In this document: piece by piece, positions 61,470-64,000 of the stretch
Numbering within the stretch: the stretch's first letter is position 1
How the letters are laid out: every line of letters starts with the position of its first letter
Position numbers and translations under genes: made by a program
Assembly (NCBI GenBank): GCA_965200505.1
Contig: OZ241343.1
Span: 930,001-994,000 of the forward strand
DNA length: 64,000 nt
Source of the DNA: VXNE01 sp965200505
Lineage (GTDB): Bacteria; Pseudomonadota; Gammaproteobacteria; Pseudomonadales; Azotimanducaceae
Direction of reading: 5' to 3'
Notes under the pieces: generated by a model
Seen by the model: the letters and a program-made list of their open reading frames with translations, nothing else
Told to the model about the DNA's origin: nothing
The model's database searches: none

Positions 61470-62651
61470 CTAGGTGGGTTTCCAAGTTGGCAGCCAGCCA
61501 TCGGTAACGGCGTGGCCTTCGGCGACGGCGATGTTGGGCACCGCCGCCAACGCTTCGCCCTCGAACAGCAGCGGCCATGTAGCGCGCTGCCACGGCGGCA
61601 CTTGTGCCTCCTGGAAGAGCGCCTTCAGGGGCTTGGTGAGGCCACGGCCAACGGGTGTGATGCGCTCGGCCCCGCGGCGGTAGCGTAGCGTGAAAGAACG
61701 TCCTTCGGCGAGGCCGGCTGTGCCGCGGCGCCAAGACAACGCGCCGTGCGCTAGCGCGGTGTGTTCGCCGGCTACCACTAGCCGTCCTTCGGGCTCAGGC
61801 GTGATTTGCGCGACGAGGTGCAGGTGGCCGGCGTGGCGGCGCACCGACCGGCCGTCGGGCAACCTGATGACCGGGGCGGCATCCTCACGCGCCGTCGCCT
61901 GACGGAGGATTTCGTGCAAACGCTTGGGCGGGGTCGGTACGCCGAGCCATGCGGCGAGCGTTGCCGCGTCCAGCCCCTCCGTCGGCAGTGGCGTTGCGGG
62001 TGGGGCTGGCAGCGCGGCCCCTACGCTGGCGGCGATGCTTGTGACCGCGTCCGGAAGGCGGGCTTCCAAGCGGGGCATGATTTCGTGGCGGATGTAGGCG
62101 CGGTCGAAGCGGGTGTCCGCATTGGCGGGGTCCTCGATCCAACGCAGTTGGTGCGCGGCGGCGTATGTGGCCAGCGTCGCGCGGCGCACGTTGAGGAAGG
62201 GCCGCGCCAGCTGTCCCGCACCCAGGGGACGTGCGCGTGGCATCCCCACGGGTGCCCGCCCGCTCGCCAACTGCCAGAGCACTGTTTCGGCTTGATCGTC
62301 GGCATGGTGGGCGAGCAACAGCGTCTCGCCCGGCCGCAACGCTTCTCGCCAAGCGCGGTAGCGGGCGCGGCGTGCTTGGCCTTGCAGGTTGCCCGGTGCC
62401 ACGGCGACGTGGAGCGCCTCGAACGGGGTGCCCAACGCCGCGGCGAGCTCACGCGCATGGCGCTCCCACGCCGGTGCGTCTTCATGCAAGCCGTGATTGA
62501 CGTGCAACGCCCGCAGCGGGCGGCCCGGCAGGCCGTGTTTGGCCGCATGGAGCAGCACCGTGGAATCCAACCCGCCGCTCACCGCCACCGCCAGCGGCCC
62601 AAGGGGCACGGCGGCGATGGCCTCGCGCACTGTCGTCGCATGACGCGGCAT
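61470..62651 (-). CDS. tilS: tRNA(Ile)-lysidine synthetase
   Basis: 393 residues. The PP-loop ATP-binding motif VSGGLDSTVLLH is at about 24-35, followed by HVNHGLHEDAPAW and LLAHHADDQAETVL, all diagnostic. Adds lysidine to the tRNA-Ile wobble cytidine. C-terminal TilS domain complete to the stop. It lies 10 nt after dnaE; accA, often between these genes in relatives, is missing. Its 3' end is duplicated downstream. Confidence 0.95.
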   Translation of the reverse strand: MPRHATTVREAIAAVPLGPLAVAVSGGLDSTVLLHAAKHGLPGRPLRALHVNHGLHEDAPAWERHARELAAALGTPFEALHVAVAPGNLQGQARRARYRAWREALRPGETLLLAHHADDQAETVLWQLASGRAPVGMPRARPLGAGQLARPFLNVRRATLATYAAAHQLRWIEDPANADTRFDRAYIRHEIMPRLEARLPDAVTSIAASVGAALPAPPATPLPTEGLDAATLAAWLGVPTPPKRLHEILRQATAREDAAPVIRLPDGRSVRRHAGHLHLVAQITPEPEGRLVVAGEHTALAHGALSWRRGTAGLAEGRSFTLRYRRGAERITPVGRGLTKPLKALFQEAQVPPWQRATWPLLFEGEALAAVPNIAVAEGHAVTDGWLPTWKPT

Positions 62652-62661
62652 CGCGGCCGCC

Positions 62662-64000
62662 TCAAGCCGCGATGTAGGTGAGCTCGACGCTCTCGGCGCC
62701 GAAGGCGCCGCGCAGCGCCGCCAGCAAGTTGTCCGTGGGGGCCACGCGCCAAGCGTCGCCGAGGGTCAGTTCGGCTTCGCCCTCCAAGCACCGGTACGCC
62801 AGCACCACCGGGCAGCGCGGCGCATCGTCCGGGGCGCCATTGCCCCGGTGCGGTTCGAGCAAGCCGGCCAAGTGCTCGCCCAAGTCGGCATCCATCGCGT
62901 CCTGTTCGATGCTGAGCTTGATGACGCGCGCGTACCGGGCACGCGCTTCCTCGATGGTGTGGATGGACTTGGCGCGGAGCCGAAGCCCGCCGGAGCGGTC
63001 ATCCTCCTGCACCTCGCCCTCGAAGATGAGCACCGCATCCTTGGCGAGCTTGGCTCGGTTCGCCCGGAACGTCTCGCCGAACACGCTGGCTTCAACGCGG
63101 CCGCTTTGGTCGTCGAGTTCCGCGAAGCCCATCGCGCCGCGCCGGGTGCGGTACGACACCACCACCCCGGCCACGCGCTGCAACTTGCGGTCGGGTTTCA
63201 GCTTGGCGAGGCGCCGCACCCGGAAACGCTCCAGTTCGCCAACGTGGTCGTCAATGGGATGCCCGGTGAGGTAGAGGCCCAGGGCCCGCTTCTCCGCGGC
63301 AAGGCGTTCCCGCCGCGTCCATGGCCGCGGCGATTCCCGGACGGTCTCTTGCACGCTCGGCGCCGTGGCCCCACCGAACATGTCGGTGACGCCAAGGGCC
63401 GTGTCGCGGGCCGTCTGCTCGGCGCCCAACAGCGCGTCCGGCACTTGCTCCCAAAGGTGTGCCCGAACGGCATCGATGGATTCGCCGGCGGCGCCGAGGC
63501 AATCCAGCGCCCCGGAACGAATCAACGCTTCCAGCACGGCCTTGTTCACCCGCGCGGTGTCAACGCGGCGGCAGAGGTCCTCCAAATCCTCGAAGGCGCC
63601 GCCGGCATCGCGTTCCGCCACGATGAGGCCCACCGCGCCGGCGCCCACTTCACGCACGGCACCCAGGCCATAGAGGATCTCGTCGCCGGCCGCCCCGGCA
63701 ACGGCTTTGAAGCCCAGTTCGCTCTGGTTCACATTCGGCGGATGGAGCGCGATCTCCATGCGCCGCACCTCATCCACCAACCCCACCACCTTCTCGATGC
63801 GATCACCCATGTTCGCGGACAGCACCGCGGCCATGAACGCGGCGGGATGGTGCGTCTTGAGCCACGCCGTCTGGAAGGTGACGAGGCCGTAAGCGGTGGC
63901 GTGGCCCTTGACGAAGGCGTAGCCGGCGAACTTCTCCATCTGGTCGAAGACGCTCGCGGCCACCCCGGCATCCACGCCTTGGGCGTGGGCGCCATCCATG
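62662..64000 (-). CDS. dnaE: DNA polymerase III alpha subunit, C-terminal part (5' end off the window)
   Basis: The last 445 residues of DnaE. The visible part starts in the fingers/beta-binding region (FDQMEKFAGYAFVKGHATAY), includes the helix-hairpin-helix area (LIRSGALDCLG), RALGLYLTGHPIDDH, and the OB domain (RVAGVVVSYRTRRGAMGFAELDD). The polymerase core and PHP domain are outside the window. Upstream of tilS. Confidence 0.95.
   Translation of the reverse strand, partial: MDGAHAQGVDAGVAASVFDQMEKFAGYAFVKGHATAYGLVTFQTAWLKTHHPAAFMAAVLSANMGDRIEKVVGLVDEVRRMEIALHPPNVNQSELGFKAVAGAAGDEILYGLGAVREVGAGAVGLIVAERDAGGAFEDLEDLCRRVDTARVNKAVLEALIRSGALDCLGAAGESIDAVRAHLWEQVPDALLGAEQTARDTALGVTDMFGGATAPSVQETVRESPRPWTRRERLAAEKRALGLYLTGHPIDDHVGELERFRVRRLAKLKPDRKLQRVAGVVVSYRTRRGAMGFAELDDQSGRVEASVFGETFRANRAKLAKDAVLIFEGEVQEDDRSGGLRLRAKSIHTIEEARARYARVIKLSIEQDAMDADLGEHLAGLLEPHRGNGAPDDAPRCPVVLAYRCLEGEAELTLGDAWRVAPTDNLLAALRGAFGAESVELTYIAA

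Overview
This 64 kb, high-GC window (roughly two thirds G+C by eye) looks like a chromosomal contig of a gammaproteobacterium. The evidence is gene order: recA-recX-alaS-lysC-csrA, mutS and fdxA, pyrG-kdsA-eno-ftsB-truD-nlpD-like, and dnaE-tilS, together with a pspF/pspABC locus and a short 4.5S-type SRP RNA. I cannot place it to order or genus. Both ends cut genes: a Baeyer-Villiger-type monooxygenase lacks its C-terminus at the left edge, and dnaE lacks its N-terminus at the right edge.

Layout. 1-13.7 kb: oxidative enzymes, hrpA, a MoxR/VWA pair, then a tight replication/repair run (dnaX-ybaB-recR-rnd-ycgN) and glpQ. 13.8-17.0 kb: phage-shock locus, with pspA-pspB-pspC and a small PspB-like gene divergent from pspF across a sigma-54 control region. 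17.0-22.6 kb: ffs, a HiPIP, and an aa3-type oxidase operon whose subunit II carries two extra c-haem sites. 22.8-25.7 kb: a basic AT-hook-like protein, tRNA-Gly, endonuclease V, a CoA transferase and tRNA-Ser(GCU). 25.7-31.8 kb: accessory region with an orphan NHLP-type RiPP precursor, a HEPN pair, a GH16 glucanase, a truncated tRNA-Ser(GGA), an orphan MNT nucleotidyltransferase and an orphan DNA methyltransferase. 31.8-35.5 kb: Fur-boxed ferric-iron ABC transporter. 35.5-54.0 kb: conserved housekeeping genes, with a GIY-YIG nuclease inserted between mutS and fdxA. 54.0-61.5 kb: peptide-export island between pyrG and tilS. 61.5-64 kb: tilS and dnaE.

The most unusual part is 54.1-61.5 kb. It holds a C39-peptidase ABC exporter and an HlyD-type adaptor, two small genes with near-identical 15-residue double-glycine-type leaders, and tandem lipoproteins. 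One lipoprotein is intact and carries two retropepsin-like DTG motifs; the second copy is a frameshifted, internally deleted pseudogene. A third short lipoprotein has the same signal peptide. The island is bounded by a diverged duplicate of the tilS 3' end, and it has its own strong promoter inside a three-armed inverted repeat. I read it as a bacteriocin-like secreted-peptide system with an unfamiliar aspartyl-protease partner. The NHLP precursor at 27 kb is a second, possibly related, secreted-peptide signal with no modification enzymes nearby.

Many genes start at GTG or TTG inside the stop codon of the gene before (4-nt overlaps). I used this repeatedly to choose starts.
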